DNA of 6,784 nucleotides from the NCBI GenBank assembly GCA_902485915.1, contig CABTMH010000077.1:1-6784 (forward strand), read 5' to 3'. Positions 1 through 4,607 of the stretch are shown here, in pieces. Each line of letters opens with the position of its first letter. The stretch's first letter is position 1. The DNA is from an uncultured Oribacterium sp. (GTDB taxonomy: Bacteria > Bacillota > Clostridia > Lachnospirales > Lachnospiraceae). Below the pieces are notes generated by a model. The model was not told the origin of the DNA. It was given only the letters and a program-made list of their open reading frames with translations, and ran no database searches. A program made the position numbers and the translations under genes.

Positions 1-27
1 GGAGATATAGCCCTTGATCCCGTTCAT
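1..27 (-). CDS. 5' end of a minus-strand gene leaving the window (partial)
   Basis: An ATG at 27-25 opens a frame of nine codons (MNGIKGYIS) that stays open to the window edge. It is preceded at the right distance by a strong ribosome binding site: GGAGG on the minus strand at 38-34, six bases before the ATG. A TATAAT box lies about 40 bases upstream (69-64). The product cannot be identified from nine residues. Because the start signals are good and intergenic sequence lies upstream, I read this as a genuine gene start rather than chance, but most of the gene is unseen. Confidence 0.5.
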
Positions 28-63
28 ACCGCACCTCCGCATGGATAATACTCAACATGATAC

Positions 64-93
64 ATTATATACGAATATCAGAAGAAATATAAA
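64..93 (-). promoter_or_regulatory. Candidate promoter for the partial gene at the left edge
   Basis: On the minus strand a perfect TATAAT (69-64) is preceded, 18 bases upstream, by TTTATA (93-88), a 4-of-6 match to the -35 consensus. Transcription would start near 57, giving a leader of about 30 nt before the GGAGG/ATG. The -10 is strong and the -35 weak. The region is A+T-rich, so a chance match is possible. Confidence 0.4.
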
Positions 94-104
94 GCGTCCG
101 GCGA

Positions 105-345
105 AGTGTCCAGAAAAAAGTTACATCGCTGCGGAGGACGGGAGAAAACGTGGCAAGTAATGCCGGTGTTAAGACACACCGACCCGCAGAGTGCAAAATC
201 TCTCAGTGATTTTTCTCTTCGCTTGCTTGTTGAGGGCAGTGCCTCCAAGCCCCTTTGAACACAGAATTTCATTCTGTGGCTGCGCGGTCTCCGTTCCACT
301 CCGGTCGGCACTAAGCTGACATCCCCCGGATGTCCAGTGCCTGCA
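105..345 (-). ncRNA. Hairpin-dense intergenic region, candidate structured RNA or intergenic repeat
   Basis: This stretch has no convincing gene but is packed with inverted repeats. Read on the minus strand they are: GGCACU (341-336) pairing with AGUGCC (312-307), enclosing a 7-bp hairpin GACAUCC/GGAUGUC (334-328 with 324-318, loop of three); a perfect 8-bp hairpin CACAGAAU/AUUCUGUG (278-260, loop of three); AAAAUC/GAUUUU (213-195); and a junction closed by CUGCGG (189-184) with CCGCAG (134-129), which contains CGGUGU/ACACCG (181-164). A run of six T follows at 119-114. A weak promoter (CTGACC, 17 bases, TACGAT; 379-351) would start transcription just before the first hairpin. I do not recognise a named RNA family. 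It could equally be a structured mobile or intergenic repeat. Strand choice rests on the U-run and the weak promoter. Confidence 0.35.
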
Positions 346-361
346 TTAGAATCGTATTTAA

Positions 362-583
362 TTGTTCAGATTTGGTCAGATTGTACTGCTTAAACTTGTC
401 ACTGATTATCAGATGGATACAGAACAGAAATCAGAAACTGAATTACAGTCCTTAAAACTCACAGGCGATTTCTTTAAGAAAATTGTAATCCGTATGGATA
501 TTCCTCACAACTTCTACGATGACAATGGATTTTATCATTGCAACCGGATTGACTTTCTGCTTGGGACAATAGAATTGTTTTAA
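362..583 (+). pseudogene. Possible C-terminal remnant of an ATP-binding protein
   Basis: A 73-codon plus-strand frame begins with TTG directly after an in-frame TAA (359-361) and ends at TAA 581-583. The nearest ATG in frame is at 413. I see no ribosome binding site before either start. The second half has the pattern E-x-E-L, then TGDFFKKIVIRMD, then NGFYHCNRIDFLLG. This resembles the conserved tail of AAA-type ATPases with a DUF4143-like C-terminal domain, found in many Clostridia, where a strand of the type 'K-x-V-I-x-M-D' is followed by 'H-x-x-x-x-DFL'. That resemblance is from memory of the family and was not searched. If right, this is a 5'-truncated relic of a protein several times longer. 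The alternative is a chance ORF. It is the only plus-strand coding candidate in the window and converges on the rpsI terminators. Confidence 0.4.
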
Positions 584-640
584 TCTTTAAGATCAACTCC
601 ATCACCGCCCTGGCTTGTAATAAAGCAATAATACTCACAA

Positions 641-675
641 AAAAGGTATTGGATTTACGATATCCAATACCTTTT
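641..675 (-). terminator. Second rho-independent terminator after rpsI (usable from both strands)
   Basis: A perfect 14-bp inverted repeat (641-654 with 662-675) encloses a 7-base loop. Read on the minus strand the stem runs straight into six T (675-sense CCAATACC then TTTTTT), which makes it a strong intrinsic terminator for transcripts leaving rpsI. On the plus strand the stem ends in four T, so it may also stop transcription from the 362-583 side. It lies about 50 bases beyond the first rpsI terminator. Confidence 0.8.
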
Positions 676-723
676 GAAGCATATCCCACTGAGTCAAACT
701 ATATCAGCTCATTTGGGTATAAG

Positions 724-757
724 AAAACCCCGGAAAACCTTGATTTTCCGGGGTTTT
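724..757 (-). terminator. Rho-independent terminator of the rplM-rpsI operon
   Basis: A perfect 14-bp inverted repeat (AAAACCCCGGAAAA at 724-737 with its complement at 744-757) has a 6-base loop, starting about 30 bases after the rpsI stop codon. The GC core flanked by A/T runs on both sides is the typical shape of a bidirectional intrinsic terminator. A further 9-bp inverted repeat (ACTATATCA at 698-706 with TGATATAGT at 768-776) brackets it. Confidence 0.9.
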
Positions 758-788
758 TGAACCATTTTGATATAGTCTGAGCAGTCGA

Positions 789-1181
789 TTATCTCTTTGA
801 GAACTGCGGAGCACGACGTGCGGACTTGAGACCGTACTTCTTTCTCTCCTTCATTCTCGGATCTCTGGTGAGGAATCCTGCCTTCTTAAGTGCTGGTCTG
901 TACTCAGCATCCATCTCGCAGAGAGCTCTTGCAATACCGTGACGGATTGCACCAGCCTGGCCAGCGATACCACCACCGCAAACATTTACGAGGATATCGA
1001 GCTTGCCCTCGTTCTGTGTCAGAACGATCGGCTGATTAACGATGGTCTTGAGGGTATCAAGGCCGAAATACTCGTCGAGGCTTCTCTTGTTGATTGTGAT
1101 CTTACCAGTGCCCGGCATGATGTACACTCTGGCAACGGAAGACTTTCTTCTACCTGTACCGTAATTTCTGTTTGTAGCCAT
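789..1181 (-). CDS. rpsI: 30S ribosomal protein S9
   Basis: S9 is a small-subunit protein whose C-terminal tail reaches the decoding centre near the P-site tRNA. The 130-residue product has the usual bacterial length and the family hallmarks: an N-terminal YGTGRRKSSVARV segment, a GGGIAGQAGAIRHGIARAL stretch in the middle, LTRDPRMKERKKYG near residue 105-118, and the highly conserved basic end ARRAPQFSKR. The start ATG lies 8 bases after GGGAGG (1195-1190). The gene follows rplM with a gap of 14 bases, and the rplM stop codon TAA directly abuts this ribosome binding site, so the two are translated from one message, as in nearly all bacteria. Two strong terminators follow the stop. Identification is certain from the sequence pattern. 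Confidence 0.99.
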   Translation of the reverse strand: MATNRNYGTGRRKSSVARVYIMPGTGKITINKRSLDEYFGLDTLKTIVNQPIVLTQNEGKLDILVNVCGGGIAGQAGAIRHGIARALCEMDAEYRPALKKAGFLTRDPRMKERKKYGLKSARRAPQFSKR

Positions 1182-1195
1182 TGTAATATCCTCCC

Positions 1196-1624
1196 TTAGA
1201 ATGTAAGCTCAACAGGCTTCTGTGCCTGGTGCTTGTGATCTGCGCCAGCGTATACGAAAAGCTTCTTATACATCTGTCTGCCTAATGGTCCGTGAGGAAG
1301 CATACCCTTAACAGCATCCTCGATTACCTTCTCAGGCTTGTTATCGCGAAGCTCACGAAGTGTAGTCTCCTTCATGGAACCTACATACTTAGAGTGTGTG
1401 CGATAAACCTTCTGATCCAGCTTCTTACCGGTTACAGCGATCTTGTCTGCGTTTACGATGATAACATAATCACCGCAGTCAAGGAACGGTGTGTAGGTCG
1501 GCTTGTTCTTACCACGAAGAACCTTAGCAACCTCTGATGCAAGACGTCCAAGAGTCTTGCCCTCTGCATCTACTACATACCACTTTCTGTCGATTGTAGA
1601 AGCTGTAGCTACGTATGAATTCAT
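1196..1624 (-). CDS. rplM: 50S ribosomal protein L13
   Basis: L13 is an early-assembling large-subunit protein. The product is 142 residues, the standard bacterial length. It shows the family landmarks: RKWYVVDAEGKTLGRLAS near the N-terminus, a GDYVIIVNADKIAVTGKK strand region around residues 51-69, YRTHSKYVG, and MLPHGPLGRQMYKKLFVYAG near the C-terminus. The ATG (1624-1622) is preceded by a perfect AGGAGG (1635-1630) with 5-base spacing. It is the first gene of a two-gene operon with rpsI. It has its own near-consensus promoter and an unusually long, structured leader of about 220 nt, which suggests regulation at the RNA level, possibly by L13 itself as known for L13 leaders in Firmicutes. 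It has no overlap with the upstream HAD gene and is separated from it by 380 bases. Confidence 0.99.
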   Translation of the reverse strand: MNSYVATASTIDRKWYVVDAEGKTLGRLASEVAKVLRGKNKPTYTPFLDCGDYVIIVNADKIAVTGKKLDQKVYRTHSKYVGSMKETTLRELRDNKPEKVIEDAVKGMLPHGPLGRQMYKKLFVYAGADHKHQAQKPVELTF

Positions 1625-1844
1625 AACAACCTCCTGTGATAAGGCTACTTACTCTGGTCTCTGTCCAAAACAGAACTTCTGTAAAACGGTCATCGCATTT
1701 GGGTTTGAATGCTCGCGCTCTGCAAGTGGTCCACTCTGAGACTGATTTCAGTATTTAATGTAGCCTGGGTCTCAGTTTCTGAGCCCTTGCTTAATTAGTT
1801 CCCCGTCGCTTTCCGGACATGGTATGCCCCTTCAGGCGACAGCT
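1625..1844 (-). promoter_or_regulatory. Structured 5' leader of rplM-rpsI, candidate L13-type autoregulatory leader
   Basis: From the predicted start site near 1844 to the rplM ATG there are about 220 nt without a gene. On the minus strand this RNA can form, in order: a stem GUCGC/GCGAC (1840-1836 with 1809-1805) enclosing a hairpin GGGCAU/AUGUCC (1829-1815); an 8-bp hairpin GGGCUCAG/CUGAG(A)CCC with a three-A loop (1786-1767); GCAUU/AAUGC lower down; and near the ribosome binding site ACAGA/UCUGU (1682-1670). Two of these have exact competitors: CUGAGAC (1775-1769) can instead pair with GUCUCAG (1742-1736), and ACAGA (1674-1670) with UCUGU (1664-1660). Mutually exclusive stems are typical of regulatory leaders. 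An L13 leader family is known in Firmicutes. I cannot confirm membership by eye. Confidence 0.55.
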
Positions 1845-1849
1845 TTAAT

Positions 1850-1878
1850 AGTATATGCGGAATCGTCCGGCCTGTCAA
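1850..1878 (-). promoter_or_regulatory. Sigma-A-type promoter of rplM-rpsI
   Basis: On the minus strand a perfect -35 TTGACA (1878-1873) is followed after exactly 17 bases by TATACT (1855-1850), a 5-of-6 -10 box. Transcription would begin near 1844. This is the best promoter in the window, as expected for a ribosomal-protein operon. Its -35 hexamer lies inside one arm of the 44-nt palindrome at 1867-1910. Confidence 0.85.
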
Positions 1879-1910
1879 TGGATTTTCGTGAAATTCCGTT
1901 GACTGGCCGG
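1867..1910. repeat. 44-nt near-perfect palindrome over the rplM -35 region
   Basis: The sequence starts CCGGCC and ends GGCCGG, and the two 22-base halves pair almost throughout: CCGGCC/GGCCGG, GTCAA/TTGAC, GGA/TCC and TTTC/GAAA. Only two T-T mismatches and one G-T position break the stem, and the central loop is very small. One arm contains the rplM -35 box on the minus strand. The mirror arm contains a matching TTGAC on the plus strand. It has no T-tract on either side, so it is not an intrinsic terminator. It could be an operator, or part of the adjacent intergenic repeat. Confidence 0.85.
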
Positions 1911-1922
1911 GCCCTAGTCACC

Positions 1923-1979
1923 GTTCACTCGTCAACTGGATGCCGGCCCCTGCCTGATCAGTACACGTGGAACAGTAAC
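1923..1979 (-). repeat. Intergenic repeat, copy A (inverted relative to the copy at 6708-6784)
   Basis: Read on the minus strand this copy starts GTTACTGTTCCACGTGTACTGA (1979 downward; compare 6708-6730) and ends TCCAGTTGACGAGTGAAC (1940-1923). The ending is identical over 18 bases to 6767-6784. The two ends are conserved while the centre differs in length (about 14 bases here, about 35 in the other copy). It lies between the HAD gene and the rplM promoter. The copy continues into the palindrome at 1867-1910 if the other copy, cut by the window edge, does the same. Confidence 0.8.
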
Positions 1980-2005
1980 GACTGGCCAGACCTCGTGTTA
2001 CTGTT
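1971..2005. repeat. Hairpin at the 3' end of the HAD gene
   Basis: AACAGTAAC (1971-1979) and GTTACTGTT (1997-2005) form a perfect 9-bp inverted repeat with a 17-base loop. The stem touches the HAD stop codon (2007-2005). It may protect or end the HAD message, but no T-tract follows on the minus strand, so I do not call it an intrinsic terminator. One arm is shared with the intergenic repeat at 1923-1979. Confidence 0.6.
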
Positions 2006-2691
2006 TATGCCAGTCCGGAGATTTCCTTCGGGAGGGACTCCATCCACGGGATGATGCAGTCGAGGCTGTCGATCTGGGCGTCGCAGAGATCCACAAGGCC
2101 GGAGAGGTCGTTCATGTCCGGGATGCCGAGGACATAGCCACCGGCAGCATAGCCGGCTCTTACGCCGTTTACAGAGTCTTCCACGACGACGCAGGCGCGC
2201 GGGTCGACGTCGAGCCGCTCTGCGCAGATGAGGAAGAGGTCCGGTTCCGGCTTTCCATGGGTGGTGAGGTCACCGCAGCCGACGAAGTCGAAGGTATCCT
2301 CCATCTTCGCTTCGCGTAGGTAATGCATGACCTGCGGCGTTCTCGTCGAGGAGCCGATGGCGATCTTATAGCCGTGCGCCTTCAGCCAGGCGAGGGTTTC
2401 GTCGAGGCCCTTCATCTTCGGCACACCTTCGCGGTCGACGTAGCGGAACACCTCTTCCATGCGGATCTCGCGCTCTGTGGCGTAGCTGAAGCCCGGATTC
2501 GCGGCCTCGAAGACCTGCGATCCGTACTCGAGGGAGGCACCACGCATCTGATCGAGCATTTCATCGTCGATGTGGAAGCCGCGGATCGGCGCGAGCCTGA
2601 ACCACATCCTGCGGTACAGGCGCTCGGTATCGAAGAGCGTACCGTCCATATCGAAGATAAATGCCTTAATCGGAAGTCTCTCTGAAGTCAT
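2005..2691 (-). CDS. HAD-superfamily hydrolase, phosphatase / beta-phosphoglucomutase-like
   Basis: The 228-residue protein has all four haloacid dehalogenase motifs in order. Motif I is FDMDGT with the catalytic pair D14 and D16. Motif II is IGSST around residues 112-116. Motif III is the lysine K147 in HGKPEPD. Motif IV is the acidic pair E171-D172 in VVVEDSVNGVRAG. Residues about 20-95 would form the helical C1 cap between motifs I and II, so this is a subfamily IA enzyme of the type that dephosphorylates small phosphorylated metabolites or isomerises sugar phosphates. The natural substrate cannot be read from the sequence. The ATG is preceded by GAGG (2704-2701) with 9-base spacing. The gene follows truA by 48 bases and was probably transcribed with it. 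It is not part of the usual truA-rplM junction in Firmicutes. Cytoplasmic: no signal or membrane segment is visible. Confidence 0.92.
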   Translation of the reverse strand: MTSERLPIKAFIFDMDGTLFDTERLYRRMWFRLAPIRGFHIDDEMLDQMRGASLEYGSQVFEAANPGFSYATEREIRMEEVFRYVDREGVPKMKGLDETLAWLKAHGYKIAIGSSTRTPQVMHYLREAKMEDTFDFVGCGDLTTHGKPEPDLFLICAERLDVDPRACVVVEDSVNGVRAGYAAGGYVLGIPDMNDLSGLVDLCDAQIDSLDCIIPWMESLPKEISGLA

Positions 2692-2708
2692 ACTGTTTCA
2701 CCTCATTT

Positions 2709-2733
2709 TTCATAGTCCAGTGCGCGGAGGCAC
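2709..2733 (-). repeat. Imperfect 25-bp direct repeat, copy in the truA-HAD gap
   Basis: This copy matches 2770-2794, the final codons of truA, at 23 of 25 positions, and lies 61 bases away in the same orientation. In one frame on the minus strand it reads CLRALDYEK-stop, closely matching CLCALNYE at the truA C-terminus. It therefore looks like a duplicated truA tail left in the spacer, or the original truA tail displaced by an insertion. Confidence 0.75.
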
Positions 2734-2739
2734 CGTGTA

Positions 2740-3669
2740 TCAATTCTCTCTGGATATCCAGCTTTGAGCTTCATAGTTCAGTGCGCAGAGGCACAGTCCG
2801 TGCGCGGGTACGGTTGGTCCCGCAGTGGTTCTGTCTTTCGCTGCCAGCATCACCCGAATATCCTCCGGTGCACGTCGGCCGTTTCCGATGACGAGGAGGG
2901 TGCCGACGATGATGCGGATCATGTGATAGAGGAAGCCGTTCCCCCGGATGCGGATGACGAGCTGTGCCCCCTCCTGCAGGATATCGATGCTGTAGATTTC
3001 GCGGATCGCGTCGCCACCATGTTCGAAGACCTGGCTGTCCGGGTTCACGAAGCTCGTGAAGTCATGGACGCCGACGAGCGCCTGTGCAGCGGTCCGCATG
3101 CGCTCGAGGTCGAGCGGATAGGTGTAGTGATACGCATAGAGGCGGGTCAGCGGGTTCGCGACGCGGCCGTTATCGATGCGGTATTCGTAGCACTTTTCGT
3201 GCGGGAGGAAGCGTGGGTGGAAGTCCATGCTGACCTCGTCCGCCTGCATCACGCGGATATCCGCGGGCAGGTAGCGGTTGATGGCCTTCGGGAAGTTCGC
3301 CGCCGGGATCGTGCTTTCGGTGTCGAAGCAGGCGACGTTGCCGAGCGCATGGACGCCACTGTCGGTGCGGCTCGCACCCACGACCGGGAGGATACCCGGA
3401 CATGCGGCTTCGCCTGCATGGTCTGGCGCCGTCTCCTTCACAGCGGCCGCAGGTTCGGCTGCAGCGCTCTCTAGTGTCAGCGGATCCGGATTTTTTTCCG
3501 GTGCTGCGCCGTAGACGGCCTCCTTCGGCAGGAGCTTCCCGAGCGCGCGCTGGAGCTCGCCCTGGATCGTCGGGACCGTGCCTTCCGGATGGGCTGCTGT
3601 CGGCTGCTGGATCTGCCAGCCTCGGTAGTTCGTGCCATCGTATGCGATTGTGAGCCTGATTCTTCTCAT
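2740..3669 (-). CDS. truA: tRNA pseudouridine(38-40) synthase TruA
   Basis: TruA converts uridines 38-40 in the anticodon stem-loop of many tRNAs to pseudouridine. With the start at 3669 the protein has 309 residues. It opens with RRIRLTIAYDGTNYRGWQ, holds the catalytic aspartate D103 in GASRTDSGVHALG, and shows the downstream motifs KCYEYRI (159-165), IRIRGNGFLYHMIRIIVGTLL (240-260, read as two adjacent pieces) and AKDRTTAGPTVPAHGL (277-292). I prefer ATG 3669 because AGGA (3681-3678) lies 8 bases upstream and TruA homologues begin here. An in-frame ATG at 3786 would add 39 atypical residues. A segment of about 45 residues rich in Ala, Pro and Glu (about 48-93) is inserted just before the catalytic motif, where the family normally has only a short link. 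It sits between ecfT and the HAD gene in the classic Firmicutes order. Confidence 0.97.
   Translation of the reverse strand: MRRIRLTIAYDGTNYRGWQIQQPTAAHPEGTVPTIQGELQRALGKLLPKEAVYGAAPEKNPDPLTLESAAAEPAAAVKETAPDHAGEAACPGILPVVGASRTDSGVHALGNVACFDTESTIPAANFPKAINRYLPADIRVMQADEVSMDFHPRFLPHEKCYEYRIDNGRVANPLTRLYAYHYTYPLDLERMRTAAQALVGVHDFTSFVNPDSQVFEHGGDAIREIYSIDILQEGAQLVIRIRGNGFLYHMIRIIVGTLLVIGNGRRAPEDIRVMLAAKDRTTAGPTVPAHGLCLCALNYEAQSWISREN
2770..2794 (-). repeat. Imperfect 25-bp direct repeat, copy inside the truA 3' end
   Basis: This partner of 2709-2733 encodes CLCALNYE, the end of the conserved TruA core. After it, truA runs on for nine more codons (AQSWISREN) that are not typical of the family, before its stop at 2740. 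Confidence 0.75.
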
Positions 3670-3740
3670 CTGATCTTTCCTGTGTATGGCCTCTGCCATC
3701 GTGCGTACGCTGCTTCCTCCGCAGCGCCATAAAAAGTGAA

Positions 3741-3778
3741 GGTCGCCTGCATTGGCCTCGAAAGGCGATGCGGCGACC
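3741..3778 (-). terminator. Strong hairpin with offset U-tract between ecfT and truA
   Basis: GGTCGC (3741-3746) pairs with GCGACC (3773-3778), GCAT (3749-3752) with ATGC (3768-3771), and GCCT (3755-3758) with AGGC (3763-3766), around a CGAA loop. On the minus strand the stem is followed by TTCAC and then five T (3735-3731). It begins about 20 bases after the ecfT stop. This looks like a partial terminator, attenuator or RNA-processing site within the ecf-truA transcription unit. The 5-base gap before the T-run makes efficient termination uncertain. No clear promoter for truA is visible after it. Confidence 0.5.
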
Positions 3779-3797
3779 GAAGTCATGGGTGTCCGTA

Positions 3798-4607
3798 TCA
3801 GAACGGCAGCGCCACGAAGCGGGATACCACGGACAGGCCGAGGTAGAGGAACATGAGGGTGTAGGCGATGCGGTCGCGTGCGGCATAGCGGAGCGGCTTC
3901 ATCTTCGTGCGGCCCTCACCGCCGTGATAGCAGCGGGCCTCCATCGCCATCGCGAGGTCGTTCGCGCGGCGGAAGGCACTGATAAAGAGCGGTACCAGGA
4001 TCGGGACCATCGCCTTCGCGCGCTGAAGCAGATTCCCGCTCTCGAAGTCGGCGCCGCGGGCCTGCTGTGCCTTCATGATCTTATCCGTTTCCTCGATGAG
4101 GATCGGGATGAAACGGAGTGCGATCGACATCATCATGGCGATTTCATGCACCGGTACGCCGACCTTTTTCAGGGCTCCGAGCCCCTTCTCGAGGCCGTCG
4201 GTGAGCTGGTTCGGCGTGGTCGTCAGTGTCATGAGCGAGGAGCCGAGCACGAGGAGGATCAGGCGGGCACCCATCATGAGCGCGATGTGGAGACCCTCGC
4301 GGGTGATCTTCAGGATCCAGAACTGCACGAGTACCTCACCCGGGGTCAGGAAGAGGTTGAAGCTCACAGAGATCAGAAGCAGAATCACGATGCTCTTCAG
4401 ACCGCGTGTCATGAAACGGAACGGTACGTTGCTGATTCTGATGAGGATCGCGAGGGCGACTGCAGCGACGCCGTACATGATCCAGCTCTTCACGATGAAG
4501 AGGGAGATCAGGAAAAGCACGGTGCCGAGCAGCTTCACCCGCGGGTCCAGGCGATGGATCACGGAGTCGACCGGATAGTACTGTCCTAAGGTTACTTCTC
4601 TCAGCAT
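3798..4607 (-). CDS. ecfT: Energy-coupling factor transporter transmembrane subunit EcfT
   Basis: EcfT is the membrane scaffold of ECF importers. It links the two ATPases to the exchangeable S protein that binds the vitamin or metal. The 269-residue product has the typical length. Hydrophobic segments lie at about 25-40, 42-58, 70-88, 107-127, 200-216 and 246-265. The two coupling-helix signatures that contact the ATPases are present: A-R-G at 183-185 (QQARGAD) and A-R-C at 224-226 (MEARCYHG). The N-terminal YYPVDSVIHRLDPRVKLL is also typical. The ATG (4607-4605) overlaps the ecfA stop by 7 bases, and an AGGAGG (4620-4615) inside the last ecfA codons lies 7 bases before it, so the two genes are translationally coupled. 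Together they form a group II ECF module that should serve several S components encoded elsewhere. No S gene is present in this window. Confidence 0.96.
   Translation of the reverse strand: MLREVTLGQYYPVDSVIHRLDPRVKLLGTVLFLISLFIVKSWIMYGVAAVALAILIRISNVPFRFMTRGLKSIVILLLISVSFNLFLTPGEVLVQFWILKITREGLHIALMMGARLILLVLGSSLMTLTTTPNQLTDGLEKGLGALKKVGVPVHEIAMMMSIALRFIPILIEETDKIMKAQQARGADFESGNLLQRAKAMVPILVPLFISAFRRANDLAMAMEARCYHGGEGRTKMKPLRYAARDRIAYTLMFLYLGLSVVSRFVALPF

Noticed and set aside
270..300. T-box-like string GGAGTGGAAC..ACCGCG on the minus strand
   Set aside because: The T-box consensus has no 5-base gap between its two halves, no terminator hairpin with T-run follows, and the nearest downstream start codon is about 250 bases away.
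78..311. A 77-codon minus-strand open frame in the left intergenic region
   Set aside because: It covers the hairpins at 195-278, which a structure explains better. It has no ribosome binding site, a cysteine/arginine-rich composition and no recognisable domain. It may be a shadow of a structured repeat.
1971..2005. Hairpin after HAD as an intrinsic terminator
   Set aside because: No T-run follows on the minus strand, and one arm belongs to the intergenic repeat.
2764..3474. 236-codon plus-strand open frame opposite truA
   Set aside because: It is antisense to a certain gene in GC-rich sequence and rich in Asp, Val, Arg and Ala, as expected for a mirror frame. No start signals or domain are seen.
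3670..3786. Upstream in-frame ATG at 3786 as the truA start
   Set aside because: It would add 39 residues not seen in TruA and overlap the ecfT end and the ecfT-truA hairpin. It lacks the ribosome binding site that 3669 has.
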